Shown here: positions 1 to 8,478 of the stretch, piece by piece
Layout: every line of letters begins with the position of its first letter
How positions within the stretch are numbered: the first letter of the stretch is position 1
Assembly (NCBI GenBank): GCA_022792335.1
Contig: JAAWAV010000034.1
Coordinates: 1 to 63,374 of the forward strand
Reading direction: 5' to 3'
Origin: Lachnospiraceae bacterium
GTDB taxonomy: Bacteria > Bacillota > Clostridia > Lachnospirales > Lachnospiraceae
DNA: 63,374 nucleotides
Made by a program: the position numbers and the translations under genes
The notes under the pieces: model-generated
The model's database searches: none
Seen by the model: the letters and a program-made list of their open reading frames with translations, nothing else
Told to the model about the DNA's origin: nothing

Positions 1-52
1 GAGCAGCTGATTTGTAATCAGCAGGTTATCGGTTCGAGTCCGATCATCGGCT
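1..52 (+). tRNA. tRNA-Thr (TGT), 5' end cut by window edge
   Basis: This is the 3' part of a tRNA. The anticodon stem-loop is at 6-22 with loop TTTGTAA, which gives anticodon TGT (Thr). A T-arm with TTCGAGT follows at about 30-44, and the 3' acceptor strand with its discriminator base ends at 52. The acceptor 5' strand and most of the D-arm lie before the window. It heads a four-tRNA cluster on the same strand. Confidence 0.9.
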
Positions 53-56
53 TTAT

Positions 57-138
57 GGGGGAATTCCCGAGTGGCCAAAGGGGGCAGACTGTAAATCTGT
101 TAGCAGTGCTTTCGGTGGTTCGAATCCACCTTCCCCCA
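57..138 (+). tRNA. tRNA-Tyr (GTA)
   Basis: A complete class II tRNA with a long variable arm. The acceptor GGGGGAA pairs with TTCCCCC at 131-137. The anticodon stem CAGA/TCTG encloses CTGTAAA, giving anticodon GTA (Tyr). The T-loop TTCGAAT is intact. CCA is not fully encoded. Four bases separate it from tRNA-Thr, so the cluster is probably one transcript. Confidence 0.95.
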
Positions 139-164
139 CTCGAAAAACTTTATATTGACAATGG

Positions 165-238
<74 letters not shown>

Positions 239-256
239 TCAGGCACATTGTGTCAC

Positions 257-329
<73 letters not shown>

Positions 330-401
330 TTTTTCTATGCCCAAAATTTCTGCCGGTTGACAAAAATACAGATGGTCAAAAAAAATATCATTTCTAGTAA
401 A

Positions 402-456
402 AACAGGAATCTTTCTTTCGATGACATGTGTTATGGAAAGAATGATTCCTGTTTTT
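402..456 (+). terminator. Terminator of the tRNA cluster
   Basis: AACAGGAAT at 402-410 pairs with ATTCCTGTT near 444-452, with a second pairing (CTTTC/GAAAG) inside. A run of six T follows on the plus strand. It closes the tRNA transcript, and on the other strand it could also stop the ZIP gene that ends at 513. Confidence 0.75.
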
Positions 457-512
457 TGTTTGAAAGGGAAGGGAAATTTAAGGGGTTACGACTGATTATG
501 GTAGAGAAGAGC

Positions 513-1316
513 TTAGCCGAGCATGACGTCCAAAAGCATCATAACGGCAAAACCAAGGACAATTCCCATGGTTGCAGAGTAAGGTTGTGCTTTTTGATTT
601 TGCTGACATTCTGGAATCAGTTCATGGACAGCGACTAAGATCATGGCTCCGGCAGCAAAGGAAAGAGCAAAGGGTAATATGGCTTCCACATAGACTACCA
701 ACAGAGCGCCAATGACTCCGGCAATAGGCTCTACCAGACCGGAAGCCTGCCCCAGAAGGAAGCACTTTTTTCTGGAATATCCTTCTCGTCTCAGAGGAAT
801 GGAAACAGCGGCTCCTTCTGGAAAATTTTGTAGACCGATTCCAAGGGCAATGGAGACAGCTCCCATCAGACTTTCCATGGCATGATTGCCTCCCTGCAAC
901 GCGCCAAAGGCAACCCCAACGGCAAGGCCCTCCGGGATATTGTGAAGCGTGATAGAAAGAATCAACATAATGATTCGGTTTAACCGTTCGTTGGGTTTTC
1001 CCTGAGTACTGTCAGTTTTGTTTCTGGAGAAGGAAACAATCTTATCTGAGATCCACATAAAAAGAGCGCCGGAGAGAAAGCCCATGGTAGCAACCAGATA
1101 AGCTGGCATTCCGGAAGCGGCTTCCGCCCGCTCAATAGCCGGTTGAAGCAGAGACCAGAAGCTGGCGGCGATCATGACGCCGGAAGCAAACCCCAGCATT
1201 AGATTCAGGGCCTTGGGATTTGGAGATTTAAAAAATACAACAGTTGCGGCACCGAGAGCAGTGACAAACCAGGTTCCAAGTGTTGCAACCAGCGCCATAA
1301 GGACAATATCATTCAT
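513..1316 (-). CDS. ZIP family divalent metal transporter
   Basis: A 267-residue integral membrane protein that probably imports zinc or related divalent metals. It has about eight hydrophobic helices. Two adjacent helices carry the ZIP metal-site signatures HNIPEG and QNFPEG, with His/Asn/Glu as expected ligands, as in the GufA/ZupT branch. A short loop rich in Lys and Asn separates helices 3 and 4. The start at 1316 was chosen because AGGAGG lies eight bases upstream; a longer reading from 1376 runs through that ribosome site. It stands alone, opposite in direction to the tRNAs. Metal specificity cannot be read from the sequence. Confidence 0.85.
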   Translation of the reverse strand: MNDIVLMALVATLGTWFVTALGAATVVFFKSPNPKALNLMLGFASGVMIAASFWSLLQPAIERAEAASGMPAYLVATMGFLSGALFMWISDKIVSFSRNKTDSTQGKPNERLNRIIMLILSITLHNIPEGLAVGVAFGALQGGNHAMESLMGAVSIALGIGLQNFPEGAAVSIPLRREGYSRKKCFLLGQASGLVEPIAGVIGALLVVYVEAILPFALSFAAGAMILVAVHELIPECQQNQKAQPYSATMGIVLGFAVMMLLDVMLG

Positions 1317-1390
1317 TTTATCGCACCTCCTATTAGTCAGTATATTGTGAGGAGGTTGTATGAGTGAGAAGAGCAAATCAGAAAAAACAG

Positions 1391-1419
1391 TTGAAAATTT
1401 GAATTTTTTCGGTTATAAT
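1391..1419 (+). promoter_or_regulatory. Candidate sigma-A promoter, plus strand
   Basis: TTGAAA, a 17-base spacer, then TATAAT. The nearest plus-strand gene starts at 1741, so a transcript would have a leader of about 315 bases. The rest of the 1317-1740 gap is AT-rich. It holds inverted repeats TTCTATGAAA/TTTCATAGAA (1638-1647/1709-1718) and TTGACA/TGTCAA (1653-1658/1670-1675). I see no small gene in the gap. Confidence 0.5.
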
Positions 1420-1740
1420 GTCTGTAATCGATTTCATAAAAATTCTAAAATTATAAATTCTTTTCCTGAAGGAAGTTCTTTTCTTCTTTTTCTTGATTTT
1501 CATTTTTTTCTTCTGTTTGCGTTTCCCGTAAATTTATTTGTACGAAAAAATGAGATAGGTACTTTTTAGGTAAGCATGTATGGCAGACGGAAAACTTTGT
1601 AGTGCAGAGTTTTTTGATAATGAAACATTGTCGTTCTTTCTATGAAAGGGCTTTGACAGATTATGTTCTTGTCAATTGGAAAAAATTGTGAGAAAATAGA
1701 AGAAAGAATTTCATAGAAGAATGGGGAAAGGTAGGAAATT

Positions 1741-2874
1741 ATGAAGAAGGAACAGATTGTTATTATTGGAATGGGATTTTTGGCTACTTATATTATTCCT
1801 TGTTACGAGAATCTTCTGGGGGAGGATATCCGTACGAATGTGATCGGTATCAAAGGAAGCGAACGGGGACTGAAGGAAAAACAGGCAGAGTGCAGCTTTC
1901 CGGTGATTGTGGGAAAAGTAAGGGAAACTCTGGAAGAGAGAAGGCCGGATATCATTATTTTGACGGTGAAACCCAATCAGATTGGGGATATGACAGAGGG
2001 AACGCTCGTCCCCTATTATCAGATGCTCCGGGAAAAGGGAGAGAAGCTGCCGGATTTGTATTCTTTTGCGCCGGATCCTTCCGTAGATTATTTTTATAAT
2101 ACCCTTGGCGCCGATGTAAACGCTGCCAATATGATTCCCAATATGGTAAGGAAGATTAAAGAATATAACGTTTCCGAAACAGGAGTTTCTTTTGTATCTT
2201 TTGATTCCAGAAGGCAGTGGCCTTCAGAAAACAGGAAACGGGCGCTTGCGTTTATGGAGCCGACCGGTACAGTTGTAGAGGTGGATGGAGATAAAGCGAT
2301 TCCCTTCCTCTCCTCACAGTGTGCCTGCCATTTGATGTTTGAATTTAACTATATTGCTCAGGATGTACAGAAAGAACTTGGAAAAGAAGTGTCCTTGGCT
2401 GATTGCGCCAACATGTACCGCACTGCTTTCCGGAAATCTTTTGACGAGGAGTGCGTGAAGGTGATCCCCTGTAATGGAGAGGGAGCAGATAAAGAACTTA
2501 TGGAGTTTATGGAACTTCTGATGTCCTCCTGGAGAAAAGGCGTTTTAAATTTTGCAGAATCAGAAAAAATTCCTTATGAGCCGGCCAACCGACTGGTTTG
2601 CGGAAGCATGGAAACTTACCAGATGGAAGCCCAGCTTGAACCCAAGGAGGTATTGGTCCAAAATACGAAGAACCATGCCACGCCCGGCGGCTTTCTTGAG
2701 ATGTGCTTGATTACTTTCCATAAGGAAGGCTATGAATTTATTACGGCGCAGATGAAAAACTGGCTGACAGGAAAGAAAGAGGAATCCGTCGGAAAAGAAT
2801 TTGAGAGGATTGCTTTTGAAGTGGCAAAGGCAATTTCCGATCATGGAAAAACGGTGAGTGGGATTAAACGTTGA
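1741..2874 (+). CDS. ProC-like NAD(P)-binding oxidoreductase
   Basis: A 377-residue soluble protein. The N-terminus (IVIIGMGFLATYIIP) is a Rossmann nucleotide-binding motif. The following region (DIIILTVKPNQIGDM, then PNMVRKI) resembles pyrroline-5-carboxylate reductase and the F420-dependent NADP oxidoreductase fold. It is about 100 residues longer than typical ProC, with extra helical sequence at the C-terminus, so true P5C reductase activity is uncertain. It is followed after 98 bases by a LacI-type regulator and then a Liv-type importer. That suggests it reduces an imino or keto acid related to the imported compound, which is inference. A GGTAGG-like ribosome site precedes the ATG. Confidence 0.6.
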   Translation: MKKEQIVIIGMGFLATYIIPCYENLLGEDIRTNVIGIKGSERGLKEKQAECSFPVIVGKVRETLEERRPDIIILTVKPNQIGDMTEGTLVPYYQMLREKGEKLPDLYSFAPDPSVDYFYNTLGADVNAANMIPNMVRKIKEYNVSETGVSFVSFDSRRQWPSENRKRALAFMEPTGTVVEVDGDKAIPFLSSQCACHLMFEFNYIAQDVQKELGKEVSLADCANMYRTAFRKSFDEECVKVIPCNGEGADKELMEFMELLMSSWRKGVLNFAESEKIPYEPANRLVCGSMETYQMEAQLEPKEVLVQNTKNHATPGGFLEMCLITFHKEGYEFITAQMKNWLTGKKEESVGKEFERIAFEVAKAISDHGKTVSGIKR

Positions 2875-2972
2875 CGGAAGAAAATAGGAATTTTTACAAA
2901 GTGGCGATTGATTCAGGCCGTCGCTAGATTACCTGTTGAAAGAACTGCCTTCTAAAGGTATAGGATGAGGAT

Positions 2973-4007
2973 ATGGCTACACAAAAAGATGTTGCCCGAT
3001 TGGCCGGAGTGTCAGTTTCGACAGTGTCCAGGGTATTGAATGACAGCAGCTATGTGGACAAAAGAACAAGAAAAAATGTAGAAACGGCCATTAAAAAATT
3101 AAATTATAAGCCCAATCTGGTAGCTTACGGACTGCGGGCAAAATCCAGCAAGTTGATAGGGTTGATTTTGCCGGAGCTGATCCATTATGCGTATGCCAGT
3201 TTTGCTCAATATGTGGAAGAGAGCTGTATGAAGAAGGGCTATACTCTGCTGGTTGGTCTGCATTATAATGATTGTGGCAGGGAAAGGCTTTTGATTGATG
3301 AATTTCAGCGGAGAAATGTAGATGGCCTGATTATGCATCTTGCCATTAATGGGCAGAATATGTCCAACAATCTGGCGGAATGCCTTACGGTTCCCACAGT
3401 GCTGTATGAGGATAGTTTTGTCAATAACCATCTGGGAAATGTGGCCTTTAACAATTATCGGGCCGGTGTCATGGCGGCTGAATATCTTTTGAGCTTAAAT
3501 CACAAAAATCTGGCTTGTACTGTGGGACCGATGGGAATGAAGTATATCAGAGATCGGTTTTGGGGATTTCATGACACACTGAAAGCAAATGGAATTGAGT
3601 TAAAAAGAGAAAATATCTTTGAGTGCGATTTTAACTATCAGGTCCCTAATTTTTCCAGTGGTGAAGATGCAGTGCGATTTTTTATAGACGGAAGAGGGGA
3701 GAAAGAGATTCCTACGGCCATATGGGCTCATAACGACAATGTGGCGATTGGAATTATTAAGGAGCTTCACAGGAAAAAAATTCAGATACCAGAGGAAATT
3801 TCTGTGATGGGAATGGACAATACTGCCCTGACTGATATGATTTATCCGCCGCTTACCACAGTCGGTCAACCGCTCAGACAGATGGCAGAGCAGTCTGTGA
3901 AAATTGTTATCAAAGAGATGAAACAGAAGGGAAATGGCCAGATAGAAATTGTAATGATGGAGCCGGAACTGATTGTCCGGGAGTCGGCCGGATTGTGTCA
4001 GAAATAA
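2973..4007 (+). CDS. LacI family transcriptional regulator
   Basis: A 344-residue DNA-binding protein. Residues 1-55 form the LacI helix-turn-helix and hinge (DVARLAGVSVSTVSRVLND, then KLNYKPN). Residues 60-340 form the periplasmic-binding-protein-like effector domain, with the usual DGLIMH and WAHNDNVAIG segments. LacI proteins normally repress sugar or nucleoside genes, but here the next operon is a Liv-type amino-acid-like importer. Three LacI/cre-like palindromes lie between this gene and that operon, the first inside the promoter, so this protein is the natural candidate repressor (inference). A strong terminator follows at 4032. Confidence 0.9.
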   Translation: MATQKDVARLAGVSVSTVSRVLNDSSYVDKRTRKNVETAIKKLNYKPNLVAYGLRAKSSKLIGLILPELIHYAYASFAQYVEESCMKKGYTLLVGLHYNDCGRERLLIDEFQRRNVDGLIMHLAINGQNMSNNLAECLTVPTVLYEDSFVNNHLGNVAFNNYRAGVMAAEYLLSLNHKNLACTVGPMGMKYIRDRFWGFHDTLKANGIELKRENIFECDFNYQVPNFSSGEDAVRFFIDGRGEKEIPTAIWAHNDNVAIGIIKELHRKKIQIPEEISVMGMDNTALTDMIYPPLTTVGQPLRQMAEQSVKIVIKEMKQKGNGQIEIVMMEPELIVRESAGLCQK

Positions 4008-4031
4008 AGTTTTGTAAATAACAGAGAATAG

Positions 4032-4073
4032 TAAGACTGTTGAAGAATTTTTTCTTCAATAGTCTTATTTTTT
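4032..4073 (+). terminator. Rho-independent terminator after lacI-type gene
   Basis: TAAGACTGTTGAAGAA pairs with TTCTTCAATAGTCTTA (16 pairs, one G-T) around a TTTT loop, followed by six T. It separates the regulator transcript from the Liv operon promoter 100 bases downstream. Confidence 0.92.
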
Positions 4074-4173
4074 ATAAACAACTGTTTTTGGAGTGAAATG
4101 GAAAGAAAATTCAGCAAAATAGACAAAATAAGACCTTCTGTATTGTACAGAAGCAATGAAAATGAAATATGTC

Positions 4174-4202
4174 TTGACATATGAAAACGATACCAATATA
4201 AT
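4174..4202 (+). promoter_or_regulatory. Consensus sigma-A promoter of the Liv-type operon
   Basis: TTGACA at 4174-4179, a 17-base spacer, TATAAT at 4197-4202: a perfect match to the sigma-A consensus. The spacer is almost entirely filled by a LacI/cre-type operator (4181-4195), so a bound repressor would block RNA polymerase directly. A promoter this strong on a nutrient operon implies tight repression. Confidence 0.85.
4181..4195 (+). promoter_or_regulatory. LacI/CcpA-type operator O1 inside the promoter
   Basis: ATGAAAACGATACCA fits the LacI-family cre pattern WTGNAANCGNWNNCW at every fixed position. It lies between the -35 and -10 hexamers. It could bind the upstream LacI-type regulator, CcpA, or both. 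Confidence 0.7.
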
Positions 4203-4235
4203 AAAACTTATAAGTGAGACAGGCTTTATGCAAAG

Positions 4236-4250
4236 TGGTATGAAATACCA
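4236..4250 (+). promoter_or_regulatory. Palindromic operator-like site O2
   Basis: TGGTAT-GAA-ATACCA is a perfect 6-base inverted repeat with a 3-base centre. It shares the ATACCA half with the two cre-like sites either side. It lies about 30 bases downstream of the predicted transcription start. Confidence 0.5.
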
Positions 4251-4358
4251 ATATTTTTATTGATATATTATACTTATTGCATAAAATCATACTCATAAAA
4301 CAGAAGAATTAAGTCGGGAGAAAAGAGAAAAATGGAAGGGGGATGTTTGGAAATTTAT

Positions 4359-4373
4359 ATGAAATCGATACCA
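4359..4373 (+). promoter_or_regulatory. LacI/CcpA-type operator O3 in the leader
   Basis: ATGAAATCGATACCA matches the same pattern as O1 with one base different. It lies 178 bases downstream of O1 and 35 bases before the start codon of the binding-protein gene. It suits a roadblock or a DNA-looping partner for O1. Confidence 0.65.
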
Positions 4374-4407
4374 AAAATGTAAAAAAATGAAAGAAAGGGA
4401 GACACAT

Positions 4408-5667
4408 ATGAAAAGATATCTGTGGAAGAGAGCAGCAGCAGTTACGACAGCAATGGTGATGGCTTTTGGTTTGATGGCATGTGGAGGAGACAGCGAGGAG
4501 AAAGAAAACAAAGCCGTCAAAGCGACTGAAGGCGAGACGAAGGGAAAGGATGAGACAAAAAAGGAGACAACGGCAGGAGGTTCTTCTGAATCCAAGGGCG
4601 TTATCAAGATCGGAGTCGTCGGCCCCATTACAGGAACCAATGCAGAGGATGGAATTGGTTTTCAGGTAGCAACGGAGATTGCTGTTGACGAGATTAATGC
4701 GGCAGGCGGAGTGGCAGGCTATACGCTGGCCTGTGAAAGCAATGATTCTGCCAGTGATGCGAACCAGAGTGCGGATATTACAAGGCAGTATGCAGAAGAT
4801 GAAAGTTTCCATGTTATTATCGGCGATTTTACGACGACCTGCTGTGTAGTAGACGCAGCTATTGTGGATGAATACAAAATTCCGATGATTACTCCTACAG
4901 CTTCCGGTACTCAGCTTCCGGGAATCAGCGATTATTTTTTCACCATGTCGCACACTCAGGCTTATGAGGCGCCCTGGGCAGCCAAAAATGTGACGGCCAC
5001 TTATCTGGGAGCGAAAAGAGCGGCGATTATGCGTCTGAATACGGACTGGGGAAATCTGGTAGATGAATATATGGTTCCGGCCCTTGAAGAAGCAGGCGTC
5101 GAGGTAGTTGCAGATGAGGCTTATCTGGATACGGAAACCAATTATAGTTCTATTATTTCCAAATTAAACAGCGCAAACCCGGATGTTATCATTGTGGTGG
5201 ATCAGAGTAACGCTTCTACCATTATCAATCAGATCAGAGGCGCTGGAATCGAGACTCAGATTCAGCTCTTTGGCCCTGGCGCGGCAGTACAGATTGTGGA
5301 TCAGACGGGAGAATATTCTGAAGGTGTGATTACGGACGCAGCGTCTCTTTTGACCTATGACAACGAAAAGGCCTATGACTTTATGGTGAAGTTCAAGGAA
5401 AAAGCTGGCTTTGACGCAGCGGACCATGCAATGTGTACATACAATGCGATTTATATGATTAAGGATGCCATTGAGGACGCAGTTGCTGCAGGAGAGACGG
5501 AAGTCACGCGGGAAGTTATCCGGACATATCTGGAAACAGCCGAGTTTGACAGCCCCATCGGCCTTTGCAAATTTAACGAGCTTCACGGTTCAGACAGAGA
5601 TCTGGTGGTTCTGGCAATCGAAGATGGAAAATATGTGGTGAAGTGTGACTATGGATATTTTGATTAA
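4408..5667 (+). CDS. Liv-type ABC importer, substrate-binding lipoprotein
   Basis: A 419-residue lipoprotein that captures a substrate outside the membrane for the LivHMGF-like importer downstream. The signal peptide ends in the lipobox LMAC with Cys near residue 25, followed by a Glu/Lys/Thr-rich linker to about residue 65. A type I periplasmic-binding fold (Peripla_BP_6) follows, starting IKIGVVGPITGTNA. The ATG at 4408 is preferred over the in-frame ATG at 4387 because GGGAG lies seven bases before it and the signal peptide then starts with MKRYLWKR. Family members bind branched-chain amino acids, other amino acids, amides or urea. The LacI-type control here warns against assuming leucine. 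Confidence 0.88.
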   Translation: MKRYLWKRAAAVTTAMVMAFGLMACGGDSEEKENKAVKATEGETKGKDETKKETTAGGSSESKGVIKIGVVGPITGTNAEDGIGFQVATEIAVDEINAAGGVAGYTLACESNDSASDANQSADITRQYAEDESFHVIIGDFTTTCCVVDAAIVDEYKIPMITPTASGTQLPGISDYFFTMSHTQAYEAPWAAKNVTATYLGAKRAAIMRLNTDWGNLVDEYMVPALEEAGVEVVADEAYLDTETNYSSIISKLNSANPDVIIVVDQSNASTIINQIRGAGIETQIQLFGPGAAVQIVDQTGEYSEGVITDAASLLTYDNEKAYDFMVKFKEKAGFDAADHAMCTYNAIYMIKDAIEDAVAAGETEVTREVIRTYLETAEFDSPIGLCKFNELHGSDRDLVVLAIEDGKYVVKCDYGYFD

Positions 5668-5700
5668 TAAGTCTGACACAGAACATTAATTGTTCCAGAG

Positions 5701-5737
5701 AGAAAGCATCAGTTCTGTAAAAGAAGTGATGCTTTCT
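5701..5737 (+). terminator. Intra-operon hairpin after the binding-protein gene
   Basis: AGAAAGCATCA at 5701-5711 pairs perfectly with TGATGCTTTCT at 5727-5737. Only a broken T stretch follows. This is typical of a partial terminator or RNA-stabilising hairpin that lets the binding protein be made in excess over the membrane components. Confidence 0.65.
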
Positions 5738-5768
5738 TTCGTCTCATAATCATAAGGAGGAAAAGCGG

Positions 5769-6647
5769 GTGGAATATTTCATTAGTCAGATTGTAAACGG
5801 CATCTGCCAGGGATCCATATACGCTTTGATGGCCATCGGATATTCTGTAATTGTCGGCGTGGTTGGATTTGCGACCTTTACCCATGGGGAAGTTATTATT
5901 ATGGGGGCATTTGCTGCGTACTATGCTTTCCAGTTCATTGGGAGTATTCATTTTGCACTGGGAATTGTAGCGGCTTTCGCAGCTTCCTGGCTGGTCGGCA
6001 TTTTTGTTTATAAGATATGCTACGAGCACTTTTTTGAGGCTCCGCGTCATATTGCGCTTATTTGTACGATAGCCATCAGCATTCTTTTGAAAAATCTGAT
6101 GCAGATTGTATTCGGCGCTGCGAGAAAGCCGATGATTAATATTATCAAAAACAAGATTTATACCTTTGGAATGATTCAGATCACAAAGGTACAGATTATC
6201 ATTATGCTGACCGTGGTGCTGCTATCTGTGTTGCTTTTGCTGGTATTTAAGAAAACAAGGTGGGGAGTTTCTCTTCGGGCCATCAGCCAGGACAAAAGCG
6301 GAGCCGCCATTATTGGCGTCAATGTAAAAAGAAACGCTCTTCTGGGAAACTGTATTGGTTCCGGACTGGCGGGGGTCGCCGGGTTTCTGATTGCCATCAG
6401 TTATGCAATTTTGTACCCCAGTATGGGATCTACTTTTGGAATGAAGGCTCTTACGGCCAGTGTTCTCGGAGGACTAACTAGTATTCCGCTGGCGGCAATC
6501 GGAGGGTTAATCATCGGACTCATTGAGAACATCGGGATCACCTTCACTTCCGCTACCTACAGAGATATTTTTGCATTCGCATTCTTGATGATCATGCTTC
6601 TGATTCGTCCTCAGGGCTTTGCTTCTAAGAAGGGAGGCAGACCGTAA
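5769..6647 (+). CDS. Liv-type ABC importer permease (LivH family)
   Basis: A 292-residue membrane protein with about eight hydrophobic helices. It opens with ISQIVNGICQGSIYALMAIG and carries the family segments HGEVIIMGAF and GVNVKRN. It forms the translocation pore with the next gene's product. The start is GTG with AAGGAGG eight bases upstream. The stop codon shares a base with the next start (TAATG), so translation is coupled. Homology to LivH is clear but the transported substrate is not known. Confidence 0.9.
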   Translation: MEYFISQIVNGICQGSIYALMAIGYSVIVGVVGFATFTHGEVIIMGAFAAYYAFQFIGSIHFALGIVAAFAASWLVGIFVYKICYEHFFEAPRHIALICTIAISILLKNLMQIVFGAARKPMINIIKNKIYTFGMIQITKVQIIIMLTVVLLSVLLLLVFKKTRWGVSLRAISQDKSGAAIIGVNVKRNALLGNCIGSGLAGVAGFLIAISYAILYPSMGSTFGMKALTASVLGGLTSIPLAAIGGLIIGLIENIGITFTSATYRDIFAFAFLMIMLLIRPQGFASKKGGRP

Positions 6648-7681
6648 TGAATCATGTGGGAAAAAAGATGGCGGAACTGTCCATGACAGTCCGGGAATTT
6701 TATGAGAAGTACAAAAAAATCATTCTGGCGGCCGGCGTTATTTTATGCATCCTGCTTCCGTTTTTTATTCAAAGCGGATATATGAACGGTATTTTTTGTC
6801 GGATTCTGTTTTATGGAACCATGGCCGGCGCATTAAACGTAATCAATGGTTATTCCGGTCAGATGTGTCTCGGTGTCGCCGGATTTTTTGCAATTGGTTC
6901 CTATACGGAAGCAATTTTAAGCACCAGATTCGGACTTAGTATGTGGGCGTGTATTCTTTTGTCCGGAGTGATTTCCATGCTGTTTGGCGTGATCCTTGCG
7001 CTTCCGGCAAAAAGGCTTTCCGGGATTTATCTCTCAATTATTACTCTGGGTTTTTCGGAGGTTATCCGTGTCGTCTGTCTGAACTGGACCGGCCTTACAG
7101 GAGGCACCAGCGGGATTAAGGATATCCCGGCTCCGACTCTGTTTGGCTTCGTATTTTCCAGACCGAGACATTATTTTTATATCTTTCTGGTATTGGGGAT
7201 TCTGTTCCTGATCTGTACGAAAAGAGTGGTAAATTCCAGAATCGGACGCGCCTGGATGTCAGTCCGGGAGGACGAGCTGGCGGCCAGATCTCTGGGAGTG
7301 GAGAGTGGTATTTATAAGATTACGGCTTTTATGTACGGAACCTTTTGGATTGGCGTCATCGGCGCCGTGTATGCCCCTTATGTTTCGTTCATTGATTCGA
7401 CCCTGTTTTCTCTGGATACAGGATGGAACGTTCTTGCAATGTTGATTATCGGCGGTCAGGGCACTCTGGCAGGCCCCATGGTCGGCTCTGTCGTAATCAA
7501 TGCGCTGACGGAAGTACTTCGTTCCTTCGGCGACTGGAGAATGGTGATTTATGCTCTCCTGATTCTTGTTGTCATGTGGGTGCGGCCTCAGGGAATTGCA
7601 GGCGCTTCCAACAGCGTACTTGCCGGAGTAAAAAGAAAGAAAGAATCCGGTGAAAAAACGGGAGAGGAGGCGGAACAATGA
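6647..7681 (+). CDS. Liv-type ABC importer permease (LivM family)
   Basis: A 344-residue membrane protein, the second pore subunit. A short charged N-terminus is followed by about nine hydrophobic helices. Family motifs include INGYSGQMCLGVAGFFAIG and the cytoplasmic EDELAARSLGV segment, which couples to the ATPases. The Lys/Glu-rich tail is cytoplasmic. It overlaps livH by one base and the next ATPase gene by four (ATGA). Confidence 0.9.
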   Translation: MNHVGKKMAELSMTVREFYEKYKKIILAAGVILCILLPFFIQSGYMNGIFCRILFYGTMAGALNVINGYSGQMCLGVAGFFAIGSYTEAILSTRFGLSMWACILLSGVISMLFGVILALPAKRLSGIYLSIITLGFSEVIRVVCLNWTGLTGGTSGIKDIPAPTLFGFVFSRPRHYFYIFLVLGILFLICTKRVVNSRIGRAWMSVREDELAARSLGVESGIYKITAFMYGTFWIGVIGAVYAPYVSFIDSTLFSLDTGWNVLAMLIIGGQGTLAGPMVGSVVINALTEVLRSFGDWRMVIYALLILVVMWVRPQGIAGASNSVLAGVKRKKESGEKTGEEAEQ

Positions 7682-8478
7682 GCGTACTTCTGGAGGCGAA
7701 AAATGTAAGCAAACATTTTGGCGGTTTAAAAGCAGTCAATGATGTCAGTATGAATATCAACAAGGGAGAAATTTTTGGAATTATCGGTCCAAACGGCGCA
7801 GGAAAAACCACATTTTTCAATGTCTGTTCCGGTATTTATGCTCCTACTTCCGGAGGCATTGCGCTGGAGGGAAAAGATATTTCAGGCTTTGCTCCGGAGA
7901 AAATTGCAAGGCTTGGTATGGCCAGAACTTTTCAGAATATCCAGCTTTTTAAATATATGACGGTGCTGGAAAATGTAAAGATCGGCTTTCACATTAAAAC
8001 AAAGACAAAAATGTTTGACGCGCTTTTAAAGACAAAAAAGTACAGGGAAGATGAGAAACTGGCGGATGAAAAGGGAATGCAGCTTCTCGAATATCTGGGA
8101 CTTGAAAAACTGGCGGCTACAAGAGCCGGAAATCTGGCTTATGGCATGCAGCGAAAGGTTGAGATTGCACGGGCGCTTGCCACAGATCCGCATATCTTGT
8201 TGTTGGATGAACCTGCGGCGGGAATGAATCCAAATGAGACAGTTTCTTTAAGTGAATTTATCAAAAAAATCAATGGCGACGGGTATACGGTGGCAGTAAT
8301 CGAACATGATATGAAGTTTGTAATGCGCACCTGCCATCGGATTATGGTATTGAATTTTGGTGAAAAAATCTGTGAAGGCACGCCGGAGACGGTGCAGCAG
8401 GACAAGCTTGTCAACGAGGCGTATTTCGGAGAAGGCAGGATTGCCAGAGGGGAGGTAATGGCGGATGGCAATGCTTAA
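7678..8478 (+). CDS. Liv-type ABC importer ATPase (LivG family)
   Basis: A 266-residue cytoplasmic ATPase. It has the Walker A motif GPNGAGKTT near residue 37, a variable helical insert rich in Lys, Thr and Glu (about 100-145), a divergent signature region (NLAYGMQRKVEIARAL), Walker B LLLDEPAAGMNP and the switch His in VIEHDM. The signature lacks the usual LSGGQ and reads AYGMQ, which is common in LivG proteins. It pairs with the LivF-like ATPase encoded next, with which the gene overlaps by 14 bases. Confidence 0.9.
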   Translation: MSVLLEAKNVSKHFGGLKAVNDVSMNINKGEIFGIIGPNGAGKTTFFNVCSGIYAPTSGGIALEGKDISGFAPEKIARLGMARTFQNIQLFKYMTVLENVKIGFHIKTKTKMFDALLKTKKYREDEKLADEKGMQLLEYLGLEKLAATRAGNLAYGMQRKVEIARALATDPHILLLDEPAAGMNPNETVSLSEFIKKINGDGYTVAVIEHDMKFVMRTCHRIMVLNFGEKICEGTPETVQQDKLVNEAYFGEGRIARGEVMADGNA

